DNA of 64,000 nt, from positions 366,501-430,500 of the forward strand of contig NZ_CP012154.1 of the NCBI RefSeq assembly GCF_001187785.1, written 5' to 3'. The translations under genes and the position numbers were made by a program. Below are positions 29,970 to 40,627 of this stretch, one piece after another. The notes below the pieces were generated by a model. It was not told the DNA's origin. It searched no databases and worked only from the letters and a program-made list of their open reading frames with translations. Position 1 is the stretch's first letter. Every line of letters begins with the position of its first letter. The stretch comes from Wenzhouxiangella marina (GTDB lineage Bacteria > Pseudomonadota > Gammaproteobacteria > Xanthomonadales > Wenzhouxiangellaceae).

Positions 29970-32900
29970 ATGAAATCGATATTCGCAAGGCGTGCGGTTG
30001 TGCTCGCCGGGCTGCTCTGGTTGCTGGCTTCGGCCGCGGTCATGGCAAACGACGTCAAGATCATGGTCGATGCCGAGGCGGAACTGCCATCCGGCGTGGC
30101 CGCAGAGCTGCTGGCCGATTACGGCAGCTTCCAGCTCTATCGACTCGACCAGGCCGATGGTGCTCGTGCCACGGCGGTCGAAGGGATCCACAAGCTCGAC
30201 AATGCCGACTGGCTGTTGTTCGACGCCCATCCCTTCGACACCCAGACCGATCGCATCCGGCCGCCAGCGGGTTGGACCCTGAATGCGCCGGTCGGCTCGG
30301 CCCTGCAGATGATCCAGTTCGTCGGCCCGATCCGCCAGCAGTGGCTGGACGAGGTGGCTGCCACCGGTGCCATGCCGATTCACTACGTGGCCAACCACGG
30401 ATACCTCGTGTGGGCGGATGCCGATGCGCGCGCCCAGCTGGACCAGCTCGCCGCTGCTCGCAGCACCCTGCAGTTCAGTGCGCCTTACCCGTCCTTCTTC
30501 AAGCTGGGACCGGTAATGGCAGAGAATCTGGTCAATCGCGCCGGCTCCGAGACCCTGCCGGTGACGATCCAGATGATTCGTCACGACGGTGATCGGGCCA
30601 CGCAGGCCTTCATCGCCCAGCGTGCGCAGGGCAAGGCCCTGATGGACTGGAGCCCGATCCTCGGTTTCCAGACCGCCCGCTTCGAGCTGAGCCTCGATGA
30701 CATCGCGGCGATCGCCGAGCGTCCGGACGTCTACTGGATCGAGGAATACCTGCCGCGTGAGCTGATGGACGAAGTCCAGAACCAGATCGTGGCCGGCAAT
30801 TTCAATGGCGATCAGAGCGGTCCGTCCGCACCGGGCTATCTGAGCTTCCTGACCGGCCTCGGCTTCTCCACTGACCCGGCCGACTACCCGACCGTCGTCG
30901 TCGTGGACGATGGCGTCGGCAACGGCACGGTGAACTCCGGCGATCCGACCCTGCATGAGTTCGGAAACGATGCCAACCCGACCCGCCTGGAGTTCGTGAC
31001 CTCCTGCCACAGCGTGACCAGTGGTCAGGGCGACGGTGGCCACGGCCACATCAACACGAGCATCGTCGGCGGCTATGACGATCGCTCCGGTTTCCCCTTC
31101 CAGTTCCCGAGCACCTACCAGCGTGGTCAGGGCATCAACCCCTGGGCCTCACTGGCCAGTACGCGCATCTTCGCGCCCAGCTACAACATCTCGGGTTGTG
31201 GTGGCACCGATTCCGGCGTCATCCAGCACACCTGGCAGCAGGGCGCTCGGATCAGCACCAACTCCTGGGGCTGTTCGGGTTGCGCCGGCAGCTATGACGA
31301 CGGTTCCCAGGCCTACGATGCGGGGGTGCGTGACGCCGATCCCTCCACCGCGTTGAATCAGGAGCTGATGGTGTTGTTCGCCGCCGGCAACTCCGGTTCC
31401 GGTAACGGGACGATCGGCACGCCCGGTAACGGCAAGAACATGCTGACCGTCGGCGCTTCGGAGAACAATCGGCCGGTCGACGAGAACGGCAACTGGAGCG
31501 ACGGTTGCGGCGTCGGCCCGACGGGTGCCGACGATGCGATGGACGTCATCAACTTCTCCAGCCGTGGCCCGGCCCCGGGTGGACGCACGAAGCCCGAAAC
31601 CATCGCGCCGGGAACGCATATCCAGGGGACGGCCAGCACCGGTCCGAGCTACAACGGCAGCGGCGTCTGTGACCAATATGCACCCAGCGGCCAGACAATC
31701 TTCGCAGCCTCGAGCGGCACCAGCCACTCGACCCCCGCGGTTGCTGGCGTGGCGTCCCTGACCTGGCACTGGCTGGAAAACGCGGGCAATATCCTGCCCT
31801 TCGAAACACCGGCCAATCCCACGCCGTCACCGGCGCTGATCAAGGCCTATATCCTGGCCCATCCGACCTACCTGACCGGCGTGTCGGCCGGCGATACCCT
31901 GCCGAGCAATGTGCAGGGTTATGGCATGCCGAACATGGGCGACATGTTCGATGACACGCTCAAGGCGACGCTCAATCAGGAAATCGTGTTCGACAACACC
32001 GGCGATTTCTGGGAGATGACGGTCGGCGTACCCGATCCCTCCAAGCCCGTGCGCGTGATGATGGTCTACACCGACCAGCCCGGCGCCATCGGCACCAGCC
32101 CGCAGGTGAACAACCTCGATCTGGTGGTCGAGAACGGCGGCGATACCTACCTGGGTAACCGTTTCTCGGGCCAGTGGAGCGTGACCGGCGGTGGCGCGGA
32201 TCAGAACAACAACTACGAAGCGGTCTTCCTGCAGCCCGGCACGGCCTCGGCCATCACGGTCCGGGTCACGGCGGCCAATATCGCCGGCGACGGCGTGCCC
32301 AACTTCGGCGACGGCACCGACCAGGATTTCGCCCTGGTCTGCAACAACTGCGTGCTGGAGCCCACTTTCACCCTGAATTCGGACGTGACCGACCTTTCGA
32401 TCTGTACCCCGGATGATGCGGTGTACAACCTGGCCATCGGTTCCATCGAAGGCTTCGTCGACCCGGTCGATCTGGCCATCAGCGGTGAGCCGGCCGGTGC
32501 CAGCGCCACCTTCGGCACCAACCCGGTGACGCCGGCTGGCGGCTCCGTGCTGACCATCGGCAACACCGGTGCCGTGACCGCCGGCAGCTACTCGATGCTG
32601 GTCAGCGCGAGCAGTGGTGCCACGGTCCGTGAGCTGAGCCTGGGCCTGTCCGTCTTCACCGATTCTGCCGGGGCGACCAGCCTGACGGCGCCGGCAGACG
32701 GCGCGCTGGGTGTGTCCCAGTCACCGGTGTTCGAATGGAGCGCTGCCAGCCAGGCTTCGGAATACCTCATCGAGGTGGCGGACAGCAGCGACTTCGCCAA
32801 TATCGTGTACTCGGCCACCGTCGCCGGCACGAGCCATACGCCTGGCGTCCTGTTGCCTTCGAACAGCATCCTCTACTGGCGCGTATCACCGGCCAATCTC

Positions 32901-33575
32901 TGCGGTGGTTCGGTCTCCGATGTCTTCTCCTTCGCTACCGAGGCCCTGCCGGGTGACTGTGGCATCGGCACCTCGGCGAATGTCCTGTACAGCACCGGTT
33001 TCGAAGCCGGCGTCGAGGACTGGACGACGGGTGGCACGGGCAGTACCTGGGCGATCCAGAGCGGCGTGGTCAACACCGGCACCGGTGCCTGGAACGCGGT
33101 CGACGTGCCCTCGGTCTCCGATCAGTGGCTGATTTCACCCGCGGTCGCGATTCCGGCCGCGGCGATCACCCCGACCCTGCAGTTCTGGAACCGCCAGGTC
33201 ATCGAAGACCAGAGCGCGACGGCCTGCTTCGATGCCGGCCAGCTGCACGTGTCGATCGACGGTGGAACCAACTGGACCCAGGTGCCGGATGCGGCGCTGC
33301 AGACCGACCCGTACAACGGGCCGATCTCCACCTCCTGGAGCAACCCGGCCGGTGGCGAGTTGGGCTGGTGCGGCGATCCGCAGGACTGGCTGAACTCGGT
33401 CGTGGACCTGTCGGCCTGGGCCGGCGAGACGGTGCAGTTCCGCTTCCGAATGGTCACCGACTCCTCCGTGGGTCGTGATGGCTGGTTCATCGATGATCTC
33501 AAGGTGCAGGTCTGCGAAGTGGCGCTGCCCAACGAGATCTTCGACGACCGCTTCGAAGTGATTCCTCCGCCCTGA
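29970..33575 (+). CDS. Secreted subtilisin-like serine protease (S8) with multidomain C-terminus
   Basis: A 1201-residue exported protease. It has a signal peptide (residues 1-27), a propeptide-like region (about 30-280) and an S8 catalytic domain (about 300-640). The likely triad is D313 in VVDDG, H358 in GGHGHINTS and S585 in SSGTSHSTP, with the oxyanion Asn in [10 protein letters not shown] beta-sandwich resembling the KP-43-type C-domain follows (about 665-790), then an Ig-like stretch, an Fn3-like module (about 905-985) and a jelly-roll/MAM-like module (about 1005-1180). The tail ends [22 protein letters not shown] Shine-Dalgarno precedes the ATG. It is probably secreted to scavenge protein. 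Confidence 0.92.
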   Translation: MKSIFARRAVVLAGLLWLLASAAVMANDVKIMVDAEAELPSGVAAELLADYGSFQLYRLDQADGARATAVEGIHKLDNADWLLFDAHPFDTQTDRIRPPAGWTLNAPVGSALQMIQFVGPIRQQWLDEVAATGAMPIHYVANHGYLVWADADARAQLDQLAAARSTLQFSAPYPSFFKLGPVMAENLVNRAGSETLPVTIQMIRHDGDRATQAFIAQRAQGKALMDWSPILGFQTARFELSLDDIAAIAERPDVYWIEEYLPRELMDEVQNQIVAGNFNGDQSGPSAPGYLSFLTGLGFSTDPADYPTVVVVDDGVGNGTVNSGDPTLHEFGNDANPTRLEFVTSCHSVTSGQGDGGHGHINTSIVGGYDDRSGFPFQFPSTYQRGQGINPWASLASTRIFAPSYNISGCGGTDSGVIQHTWQQGARISTNSWGCSGCAGSYDDGSQAYDAGVRDADPSTALNQELMVLFAAGNSGSGNGTIGTPGNGKNMLTVGASENNRPVDENGNWSDGCGVGPTGADDAMDVINFSSRGPAPGGRTKPETIAPGTHIQGTASTGPSYNGSGVCDQYAPSGQTIFAASSGTSHSTPAVAGVASLTWHWLENAGNILPFETPANPTPSPALIKAYILAHPTYLTGVSAGDTLPSNVQGYGMPNMGDMFDDTLKATLNQEIVFDNTGDFWEMTVGVPDPSKPVRVMMVYTDQPGAIGTSPQVNNLDLVVENGGDTYLGNRFSGQWSVTGGGADQNNNYEAVFLQPGTASAITVRVTAANIAGDGVPNFGDGTDQDFALVCNNCVLEPTFTLNSDVTDLSICTPDDAVYNLAIGSIEGFVDPVDLAISGEPAGASATFGTNPVTPAGGSVLTIGNTGAVTAGSYSMLVSASSGATVRELSLGLSVFTDSAGATSLTAPADGALGVSQSPVFEWSAASQASEYLIEVADSSDFANIVYSATVAGTSHTPGVLLPSNSILYWRVSPANLCGGSVSDVFSFATEALPGDCGIGTSANVLYSTGFEAGVEDWTTGGTGSTWAIQSGVVNTGTGAWNAVDVPSVSDQWLISPAVAIPAAAITPTLQFWNRQVIEDQSATACFDAGQLHVSIDGGTNWTQVPDAALQTDPYNGPISTSWSNPAGGELGWCGDPQDWLNSVVDLSAWAGETVQFRFRMVTDSSVGRDGWFIDDLKVQVCEVALPNEIFDDRFEVIPPP

Positions 33576-33600
33576 TATCGGCGGAGCGCAAGGCAAACCG

Positions 33601-33628
33601 AAAAGGCCCGGGACTTCCCGGGCCTTTT
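33601..33628. terminator. Strong bidirectional rho-independent terminator
   Basis: A 13-base stem (AAAAGGCCCGGGA with its exact complement) flanks a two-base core and ends in a T-run on both strands. It separates the convergent subtilase and ABC-exporter genes and can serve both. Confidence 0.92.
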
Positions 33629-33630
33629 TA

Positions 33631-34338
33631 CTACCGGGTGGACTCGTCCTTGACGATGCGGCCGTCGACCAGGTCGATCCTGCGATCGCAGGCATCCGAG
33701 ATTCTCGGGTCGTGGGTCACCAGCAGCACGGCGCAGCCGAACTCCCCGTTGAAGCGGCGGAACAGCTCGAACACTCCTTCGGCCGTCCGGGTGTCAAGGT
33801 TGCCGGTGGGCTCGTCGGCCAGCAGCAGTGCCGGTTCACTGATCAGAGCTCGGGCGATGGCCACACGCTGTTGTTGTCCGCCCGAAAGCTGGTTCGGAGG
33901 TCGATCGGCCAGTCCCTCGAGACCGACCGCATGAAGGAGCTCCAGGGCTCGGCGACGTTCTTCCGGCCGGGGCTTGCCGTTCCGGAGCATCAGGGGCATC
34001 AGCACATTGTCGATCGCGCTGAAGGCCTGGATCAGATGGTGGAACTGGAACACGAAGCCGATTTCCCGGCCGCGAAGCTCGGTTCGGCCTTCCTCGTCCA
34101 GTTCGCGCGTGGCCTGCCCGAGCAGATAGAGCTCGCCGGCGGTCGGCCGATCGAGCAGGCCGATGATGTTGAGCAGGGTGCTCTTGCCCGAACCCGATGG
34201 CCCGATCAATGCGGCAAAGTCAGCTCGCTGAATCCTCAGGTCGATGCCGTGCAGGACCTCGGCCTCATTGGCCTGGCCGAGGTTGTAGGACTTGCGGATC
34301 CGCTCCAGACGCAGGACGGGACGATCGGCCTCAGACAT
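33631..34338 (-). CDS. ABC transporter ATP-binding protein, LolD/MacB type
   Basis: The ATPase of a three-gene exporter. The 235-residue protein has Walker [10 protein letters not shown], the Q-loop, signature [15 protein letters not shown], Walker [13 protein letters not shown] and the H-loop in LLVTHDPR, all in the LolD/MacB/DevA subfamily form. It overlaps the permease gene by eight bases. Together with the FtsX-type permease and HlyD-type adaptor it probably forms a MacAB/DevBCA-like efflux or outer-membrane-lipid export machine. Confidence 0.92.
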   Translation of the reverse strand: MSEADRPVLRLERIRKSYNLGQANEAEVLHGIDLRIQRADFAALIGPSGSGKSTLLNIIGLLDRPTAGELYLLGQATRELDEEGRTELRGREIGFVFQFHHLIQAFSAIDNVLMPLMLRNGKPRPEERRRALELLHAVGLEGLADRPPNQLSGGQQQRVAIARALISEPALLLADEPTGNLDTRTAEGVFELFRRFNGEFGCAVLLVTHDPRISDACDRRIDLVDGRIVKDESTR

Positions 34339-35545
34339 CGCGAATCGCCTCCACCGGGTCCAGCTGGGCTGCCCGTCGTGAGGGCAGGGCGGCGGCCAGC
34401 AGGCCGGTCAGGGTCGCGAGCGTCACAGACGTCAGCACCAGGCTTCCGGGCACGGGAATGTAGAACAGGCCGGGTCCGAAGCTGTTGAAGACCCAGACCA
34501 GGCCATAGGCGACGAGGGTGCCCGGGAGCGACCCGAGCAGGCCGAAGATCGCGCCCTCGATCAGAAAGACCCGCAGAATCTGCTGCCGGCTGGCGCCGGT
34601 GGCCCGAAGAATGCCGATCTCTCTCGTTCGCTGCACGACGCTGATCGACAGCACGCTGGCGATGCCGAAAGCCACCGACAGACCGACGAAAATCTTGATC
34701 AGATTCGTCGACAGGCTCTGTGCCGACAGGGCATTCATGAGCTGGGCGTTGGTTTCCATCCAGCTTTCCGCGTCCAGCCCGATCAGGGCCTCGAGCTGTC
34801 GACCGATGGCTTCGGCGTCGAAGATGTCTTCCACGGTCAGGTCGATCACCGTCACGCCGCCGGGCAGGTCGAGCAGCGATTGAGCCTGCCTGAGGTCGAG
34901 GTAGACGAAACGCTCGTCGAGGTCGCGGACCCCGAATTCGAAGATGCCGGCCACGTTGACCACGGTCGTGTTCTGCTGACCGGTGTCGATCCTGAGCTTG
35001 TCGCCCACCGAAAGACCCAGCTTGTCGGCGAGCTCCTGGCCGATCATGGCGTCGCCGGCGCCGACTCGGAGCGCGCCGGAGGAGAGCGAATCCTCGATCG
35101 GGATGATCCGACGGTAGCGAGGCAGATCGATGCCGACCAGGGCCACCGACTCCAGCGCTTCTCCCCGCCGAGCGAAGGCGGGGCCGGATACGACCGGAGA
35201 GACGGCGGACAGGTCCGGCAGTCCGTCGAGCAGGTCTTCCAGGGCCTGCCAGTTGTCGATCGAGCGCAGGCGCTGGGCGCGCGGGATTTCCTGCACCAGC
35301 AGCACTGCGTCCGGATCGATGGGCGCGCGCAGATTGATCTCCTCGGGCGGAAGCAGGCGAATATGGGCCTGGGTGCCGAGCGTGCGATCGATGATGTTGC
35401 TCTGCAGGCCCTGGATCAGGGCGGTGATGAAGACCACGACGGAGACGCCGACCGCCACGCCGGTGATGATCATCAGGGTCTGGGCCCGACCATCCTTGAG
35501 AAAGTGCAGGGCGATGGTCCATTCGGTCCAGAACTTGCGCAGCAT
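34331..35545 (-). CDS. FtsX/MacB-type ABC transporter permease
   Basis: A 404-residue permease with the MacB topology: one N-terminal membrane helix, a large periplasmic domain (about 45-270), and three C-terminal helices. The FtsX core contains '[29 protein letters not shown]', typical of this family (split here: [17 protein letters not shown], then [12 protein letters not shown]). The gene lies between adaptor and ATPase with short spacing, so all three are likely one transcript. LolC/E-like function is possible, but the separate adaptor argues for MacAB/DevBCA-type export. Confidence 0.9.
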   Translation of the reverse strand: MLRKFWTEWTIALHFLKDGRAQTLMIITGVAVGVSVVVFITALIQGLQSNIIDRTLGTQAHIRLLPPEEINLRAPIDPDAVLLVQEIPRAQRLRSIDNWQALEDLLDGLPDLSAVSPVVSGPAFARRGEALESVALVGIDLPRYRRIIPIEDSLSSGALRVGAGDAMIGQELADKLGLSVGDKLRIDTGQQNTTVVNVAGIFEFGVRDLDERFVYLDLRQAQSLLDLPGGVTVIDLTVEDIFDAEAIGRQLEALIGLDAESWMETNAQLMNALSAQSLSTNLIKIFVGLSVAFGIASVLSISVVQRTREIGILRATGASRQQILRVFLIEGAIFGLLGSLPGTLVAYGLVWVFNSFGPGLFYIPVPGSLVLTSVTLATLTGLLAAALPSRRAAQLDPVEAIRDV

Positions 35546-35559
35546 GGCGTATCGGACCG

Positions 35560-36786
35560 TCAGTCCAGCTTGATGGGGAGTTCGTTGTTCGGATGAAGCG
35601 CCTCGGGATCGCCGGCCGCGGGCCAGGGGCGCGACTCGAACCGGGCACGCGAACCCTCCAGCAGGTCCTGGTGTCCGGCCAGCAGGACCTGCTCGCCGGC
35701 AGTCAGGCCGGCGAGGATTTCCGAGCGGGCCAGGCCCTCGAGGCCGATCGTCACGGGACGGTGCTGGATGCGACCCTCGTCCAGCACCAGAACCCGGGCC
35801 TGACGTCCCTGGCGATGGACCAGCGCGTCATTCGGCAGGGCCAGGCTGTCCTCGCGTCGGCCCGTCACGATGGTGACCGAGACGGTCATGTCCTGGCGCA
35901 GGAAGGGCGGTGGCTCGGGCACGGCCAGGCGCAGATCGACGGTCCCGCGCTGCACGTCGATGCGTGGCGCGATGTGTTCGATGCGGGCCTCGAAGGGGGA
36001 ATCAGGATAGGCGTCGGCGATCGCGATGGCCTGCTGGCCGACAGCCAGGCGCGACAGATTTCTTTCGTCGACGGGGACGCGCAACTCCGTGGGGCCATCG
36101 AGGGCGATGCTGAACAGAGCCTCGCCGGGCCGGACCAGATCGCCGGGCTCGACATCGCGACTCAGGATGGTGCCGGCGGTTTCCGCCCGGATCCGGCTTC
36201 GTTCCAGATCGATGCGGGCCGCGGCGAGCCGCTCTTCCAGCAAGCGTTCCTCGGGCCCGCCGGGCGCCAGGGCTTCGAGTTCGAGCCGGGCGGCCGCCAC
36301 GGCATTGCGGGCCAGCACTTCGGCCTCCTCGGCCTGCTCCAGGGATTCGCGCGAGATCAATGCCTGTTCGACCAGGGCTCGTCGACGGGCGGACTCGCGC
36401 TCGGCCTGCGCGAGCTGGGTTTCGGCGCGCTCAAGGGCCACCCGTGCCTGGGGCCGAGCGCGGGTCCTGAGCTCGCTCAGCGCGGCTTCGGCCTGATGCA
36501 GCTGAGCCTGCAGGGCATCGTCCCGAAGCTGGAGCAGGAGCTCGCCGGCCTCGACGCGCTGGCCCTCCTCGACGTGCCGTTCCAGCACCACGGCGGTGAT
36601 CTCGCTGCTGACTTCGGCGCGCGAGACCGACTCCACCCGGCCGCTGGCGACCACGGTCTGGACCAGTGCCGCCGTTCGGACGACATAGCCTTCGACCAGT
36701 GGGCCTTGCCAGAGTCGATAGGCGTAGACGAGGCAGAGCACCACCACGATCGACAGCGGAAGGATCCACTTGAGCTTGCCTGTCAT
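35560..36786 (-). CDS. HlyD/MacA-type periplasmic adaptor protein
   Basis: A 408-residue membrane-fusion protein with one N-terminal membrane anchor (WILPLSIVVVLCLVYAY), a split lipoyl domain (VVASGRVESVSRAEVSS ... GTILSRDVEPGDLVRPGE), a long coiled-coil hairpin (about 95-200), and beta-barrel plus membrane-proximal domains. It would link the permease to an outer-membrane channel; no TolC-like gene is in the window. It is the first gene of the three-gene exporter. Confidence 0.9.
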   Translation of the reverse strand: MTGKLKWILPLSIVVVLCLVYAYRLWQGPLVEGYVVRTAALVQTVVASGRVESVSRAEVSSEITAVVLERHVEEGQRVEAGELLLQLRDDALQAQLHQAEAALSELRTRARPQARVALERAETQLAQAERESARRRALVEQALISRESLEQAEEAEVLARNAVAAARLELEALAPGGPEERLLEERLAAARIDLERSRIRAETAGTILSRDVEPGDLVRPGEALFSIALDGPTELRVPVDERNLSRLAVGQQAIAIADAYPDSPFEARIEHIAPRIDVQRGTVDLRLAVPEPPPFLRQDMTVSVTIVTGRREDSLALPNDALVHRQGRQARVLVLDEGRIQHRPVTIGLEGLARSEILAGLTAGEQVLLAGHQDLLEGSRARFESRPWPAAGDPEALHPNNELPIKLD

Positions 36787-36859
36787 TCCTCGCGCATCCC
36801 CGAAAGACTCGACCCGTGTTCAGAGTACACCAGGGCCGGTCGTCGCTTCGATCCGTCGA

Positions 36860-37807
36860 TCAGGCCAGGCGTTCGGCCATTCGTCGACAGGCCTCGACCA
36901 GGGCTGCCGTCGTCCCCGGCTCGCTGGCCGAGTGCCCTGCATCCGGCACCCAGACCAGCTCCGAGCCCGGCCAGGCCCGGTGCAGGGCCCAGGCCTGGTC
37001 CGGGGCGCAGATCATGTCGTAGCGACCGTGGATCAGAATGGCCGGAAGATGGGTGATTCGGTCCATGCGAGCGAGGATCTGATCCGCTTCGATGAACAGA
37101 CCATGGGAAAAGTAATGGGTGCAGATGCGGGCGAAGTGCCAGGCCGTGACGGGCTCGAGAAAGCTGGCGAGGAGTTCGGGATTGGGCCGCAGGGTGGCGC
37201 AGATTCCTTCGAAGCGCGTCCATTCCGTGGCCGCCTTGCGGGCCAGCTCCGGGTCGTCCCCGTTGATGCGACGAGCGTAGGCCGCGGGCAGATCGGCACG
37301 CTCCTCGGGCGGAATCATCTCGACCAGCCTCGCCCAGGCATCCGGAAACACCCGTCGCGTGCCATGGCCGTACAACCAGGCCACGTCTTCGGGACGGTTG
37401 AGAAAGATCCCGCGCAGGATCAGGCCCAGGCATCGATCCGGCTGCGCCTGGGCATACAGCAGGCCCAGGGTCGAGCCCCAGGAGCCACCGAAGACCAGCC
37501 AGCGCTCGATGCCGAGATGTTGTCGAATGCGCTCGATGTCGGCGAGCACCTGCGCTGTGGTGTTGTGCTCGATCTCGGCCAGGGGCAGAGAGCGACCGGC
37601 GCCGCGCTGATCGAACAGCACGATGCGGTAGCGATCCGGGTCGAAGAAGCGCCGATCCTCCGGGCTGCAGCCGCCGCCGGGTCCGCCGTGCAGAAAGACG
37701 ACCGGCAGGCCATCCGGCTTGCCGCATTGCTCGACATGCAGCCGGTGGCCGTCACCGACCTCCAGCAATTCCTCGGACCAGGGCTCGATCGGTGGGTAGA
37801 GAGGCAC
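36860..37807 (-). CDS. pip: Proline iminopeptidase
   Basis: A 315-residue alpha/beta hydrolase that removes N-terminal proline from peptides. The family signatures are complete: HGGPGGGCSPEDRRFFDP, VLFDQRGAGRS, the nucleophile S109 in FGGSWGSTLGLLYAQ, and the C-terminal IHGRYDMICAPDQAW and DAGHSASEPG with the catalytic Asp and His. The start is GTG. It is cytoplasmic and divergent from the SLC13 gene; the secreted subtilase nearby could in principle feed peptides to it. Confidence 0.95.
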   Translation of the reverse strand: MPLYPPIEPWSEELLEVGDGHRLHVEQCGKPDGLPVVFLHGGPGGGCSPEDRRFFDPDRYRIVLFDQRGAGRSLPLAEIEHNTTAQVLADIERIRQHLGIERWLVFGGSWGSTLGLLYAQAQPDRCLGLILRGIFLNRPEDVAWLYGHGTRRVFPDAWARLVEMIPPEERADLPAAYARRINGDDPELARKAATEWTRFEGICATLRPNPELLASFLEPVTAWHFARICTHYFSHGLFIEADQILARMDRITHLPAILIHGRYDMICAPDQAWALHRAWPGSELVWVPDAGHSASEPGTTAALVEACRRMAERLA

Positions 37808-37928
37808 GGAATTTCTGTCTCGTCGACAAACGGATCTTGAGTGTACCCTCGATTCTCAGGACCCCAAAGCCTCGGCCCCGTGACTCAGCCGGCCGAATAT
37901 AGTGGGGCCGGAGAAAGCGATCAAGGCC

Positions 37929-37956
37929 TTGTCAGGCCCGCTCCGATCGCTATTCT
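37929..37956 (+). promoter_or_regulatory. Probable sigma-70 promoter of the SLC13 permease gene
   Basis: TTGTCA (37929-37934) and TATTCT (37951-37956) are 16 bases apart. Transcription would start near 37963, 25 bases before the ATG at 37988. Confidence 0.45.
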
Positions 37957-37987
37957 GTGCTGCCCTGGACCCGATGTGGTGCTTGCG

Positions 37988-39787
37988 ATGGCGTTTGAAG
38001 TGATCGTTGTGCTGGCGGTTCTGGCCCTGGTGTTCATCGGCTTCCTTCGGGAGCGACTTCCCGCCGAAATCACGGCGATGCTGGGGGTGGCCGCCCTGAT
38101 TCTGACCGGCGTGCTCGATCCGGGCCAGCTGCTGTCCTCCTTCAGCAACCACGCCCCCATCACCGTGGGCGCCATGTTCATCCTCTCGGCAGCGCTCGAG
38201 CGGACCGGTGTCATCGACACCATGGGCCGAGTCGTCGGTCGCTTGAGCGGCGCGAGCTGGCTGCGGACCATGCTGATCACCATGGTCTGCGTGATGACGC
38301 TCAGCGCCTTCATGAACAACACGCCCGTGGTGGTCATCATGACGCCGGTGCTGCTGGCCGTGGCGCGCCAGAACGAGCTGTTCGGCAGCAAGCTGCTGAT
38401 TCCCATGTCCTACGCCTCCATCCTCGGTGGGACCTGCACCTTGATCGGCACCTCGACCAACCTGCTGGTCGACGGGGTTGCCCAGGATCTCGGGCTGGCG
38501 CCCTTCTCGATGTTCGAGATCACCGCGGCAGGTCTGGTCATGGCGGCAATCGGCTTGAGTTTTCTTCTGATCGCGGGGCGTTTTCTACTGCCTGAAATCC
38601 ATGACGATGCCGATCAGCTGCGAGTGACCCTGCGCGAGAAGCGCTTCCTGGCGGAGCTGTACGTGTCTCCGGATTCCGATCTGGACGGGCGTCGCCTCCT
38701 GGAATCCCGCCTGGGCCGTTCCGTGCCCACTGAGATTCTCGGTGTGTTGCGGCAGGGCTATCGCCTCCGCGATGACCTGGCCAGCATCGTGCTTCGTCCC
38801 GGTGATCAGGTGCTCGTCGAGACGACGATGGATGAACTCATCACCTTGAGCAACTCGCCGGACCTCTGGTCCAGGGATCAACTCAGGACCCAGACCATGC
38901 CGGCGCCTGCGGAGAAGCGCGAGTTCGCCGAGGCCGTGATCGGTCCCGACTCGCCCCTGGTCAACCAACGGATCGGCAGCCTCGGGCTTCGCCAACGTCT
39001 GGGTGTCGATGTGATGGCGGTTCATCGACTCCGCTCATCGCGGGTCCGAGAGTTCGACAAGCTCGGGCTGTCGCCGGGTGATACCGTCCTCCTGGGAGGC
39101 AGCCCAGCCGGTGTTCAGCGCGCCTACCATTCCCGGGAGTTTGCTGGCCTGAGTCTGCCGGAGGTGCGACCCTATCGGCGCGACCGGGCCTGGATCGCGA
39201 TTCTGGCCATGGGACTGGTCATGCTGCTGGCCGGTCTGGACGTGATGCCGATCGTCGTGCTGGCCATCCTGGCCTCGGTCGTGGTCGTGGCCTGTGGCTG
39301 TCTGAGTTCGGACGAGGCCTATCAATCGGTCCAGTGGTCCCTGCTGATCCTGATCTTCGCCATGCTCGCGATCGGTTCGGCCATGCAGAGCTCCGGAGCC
39401 GCCCTGCTGATCGCCGAACAACTGGCGCATTGGGTGGTTCCTCTGGGGCCCCTCGCCGTGTTGTCCCTGGTCTATCTCCTGACCTCGATCCTGACCGAGA
39501 CCATGAGCAACAATGCGGCGGTCATTCTTCTGACGCCGATCGCTGCGGGTCTGGCGCTCACGCTGGGTTATGACCCTCGACCCTTCGTCGTGGCCGTGAT
39601 GTTTGCCGGTTCGGCCAGCTTCGCCACACCCATCGGCTATCAGACCAATACCTTCGTCTACCAGGCCGGTGGGTATCGTTTCATGGACTTTGCCAGGATC
39701 GGGATACCGATGAATGTGCTGATGTGGATCGCGGCGACTCTGGTGATCCCTTGGTTCTGGCCCTTGGTGCCCGTTGCGGTTGATTAG
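37988..39787 (+). CDS. SLC13/DASS-family permease with internal TrkA-C domains, copy 1
   Basis: A 599-residue membrane protein of the ion-transporter/SLC13 superfamily (dicarboxylate, sulfate or related anions). Two bundles of membrane helices flank a soluble region (about 205-400) holding two TrkA-C (RCK_C) domains. Conserved membrane motifs include 'NNTPVVVIMTPVLL' and 'GTSTNLLVDGVA' in the first half, and 'TETMSNNAAVILLTPIA' and 'FATPIGYQTNTFVYQAGGY' in the second. The substrate cannot be assigned. A homologue lies at 40611-42440 on the other strand. Confidence 0.9.
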   Translation: MAFEVIVVLAVLALVFIGFLRERLPAEITAMLGVAALILTGVLDPGQLLSSFSNHAPITVGAMFILSAALERTGVIDTMGRVVGRLSGASWLRTMLITMVCVMTLSAFMNNTPVVVIMTPVLLAVARQNELFGSKLLIPMSYASILGGTCTLIGTSTNLLVDGVAQDLGLAPFSMFEITAAGLVMAAIGLSFLLIAGRFLLPEIHDDADQLRVTLREKRFLAELYVSPDSDLDGRRLLESRLGRSVPTEILGVLRQGYRLRDDLASIVLRPGDQVLVETTMDELITLSNSPDLWSRDQLRTQTMPAPAEKREFAEAVIGPDSPLVNQRIGSLGLRQRLGVDVMAVHRLRSSRVREFDKLGLSPGDTVLLGGSPAGVQRAYHSREFAGLSLPEVRPYRRDRAWIAILAMGLVMLLAGLDVMPIVVLAILASVVVVACGCLSSDEAYQSVQWSLLILIFAMLAIGSAMQSSGAALLIAEQLAHWVVPLGPLAVLSLVYLLTSILTETMSNNAAVILLTPIAAGLALTLGYDPRPFVVAVMFAGSASFATPIGYQTNTFVYQAGGYRFMDFARIGIPMNVLMWIAATLVIPWFWPLVPVAVD

Positions 39788-39802
39788 TAGTGGGGGGCGG
39801 GT

Positions 39803-40627
39803 TCAGGGTCGGGTCAGATGGCACAGGTCTCTGGCTCCGTCGAGGATGCGTGGCGTGGGACGCATCAAGCGATCGGGATCCACGCGCCGGTGTCGGACCG
39901 AGGCCAGCGGTCCTGCCAGCCAGTCGGCGAAGGCCTGATCCTCGCCCTCGGCCGCCAGCATCAGCTCCGGCTCGGCGGCGAGCACGGCCTCTCGGTCGAC
40001 GACCGCCGCTTCGACATCCAGCCCGGCGAAGACATTCTGCATGCCGCATAGATCCAGGACATCGTTGAAGATGTGTCGGCCACCGAGGGTGTAGAGGGGG
40101 CGGGCCGAGACCTGATAGAAGACCTTGACGGGCGGCGAATGGAGAGGCCGCCGAGCGCGCAGTCCGGCAAGCGTCTGCTCGAATTCGATGGCGGCCTGTT
40201 CACCCCCTGCCTCCTCGCCCAGGGCCGAAGCCAGGTTCCGGAGCGCGGCCGGGATCTGCTCGAGGCGGCGGGTTTCGATCCACAGGACTTCGATCCCCAG
40301 GCTCTCGAGCGAGTCGGCGACCGCAGGCGGCGTGCCGCCCGTCCAGGCCAGGGCCAGTTCCGCGTCGAGGGTGAGGATTGCTTCCAGATCGAAGCGGAAG
40401 GCGTCGCCGATGCGCGGCAAGGCCTGGGCCGCTTCGGGGAAGTCGCTGTGCTCGACCACTCCGACCAGCTGGTCTTCCCCGCCGACGGCAAACACCAGTT
40501 CGGTCAGATGCGGGGCGAGGCTGACCGTGCGCGGCCCATCGGCCAGCGAGGGCAGGCAGTAGATGACCAGCGCGAGCATGGCGGCCAGGCCACCGGGCCG
40601 ACCGCGCCGGTCAGAGGCGATAGGCAT
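39803..40627 (-). CDS. BtuF-like periplasmic substrate-binding protein
   Basis: A 274-residue exported binding protein of the helical-backbone metal receptor type. An N-terminal hydrophobic segment (LAAMLALVIYCLPSLADG) is probably a signal peptide. The mature part has the BtuF signatures 'VSLAPHLTELVFAVGGEDQLVGV' (split: VSLAPHLTELVF, then AVGGEDQLVGV), IGDAFRFDLEAILTLD and YQVSARPLYTLGGRHIFND. Such proteins bind cobalamin or metal-chelates. No BtuC/BtuD genes are nearby; instead its first 17 bases overlap the SLC13-type permease upstream. It may serve a BtuCD encoded elsewhere. Confidence 0.85.
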   Translation of the reverse strand: MPIASDRRGRPGGLAAMLALVIYCLPSLADGPRTVSLAPHLTELVFAVGGEDQLVGVVEHSDFPEAAQALPRIGDAFRFDLEAILTLDAELALAWTGGTPPAVADSLESLGIEVLWIETRRLEQIPAALRNLASALGEEAGGEQAAIEFEQTLAGLRARRPLHSPPVKVFYQVSARPLYTLGGRHIFNDVLDLCGMQNVFAGLDVEAAVVDREAVLAAEPELMLAAEGEDQAFADWLAGPLASVRHRRVDPDRLMRPTPRILDGARDLCHLTRP

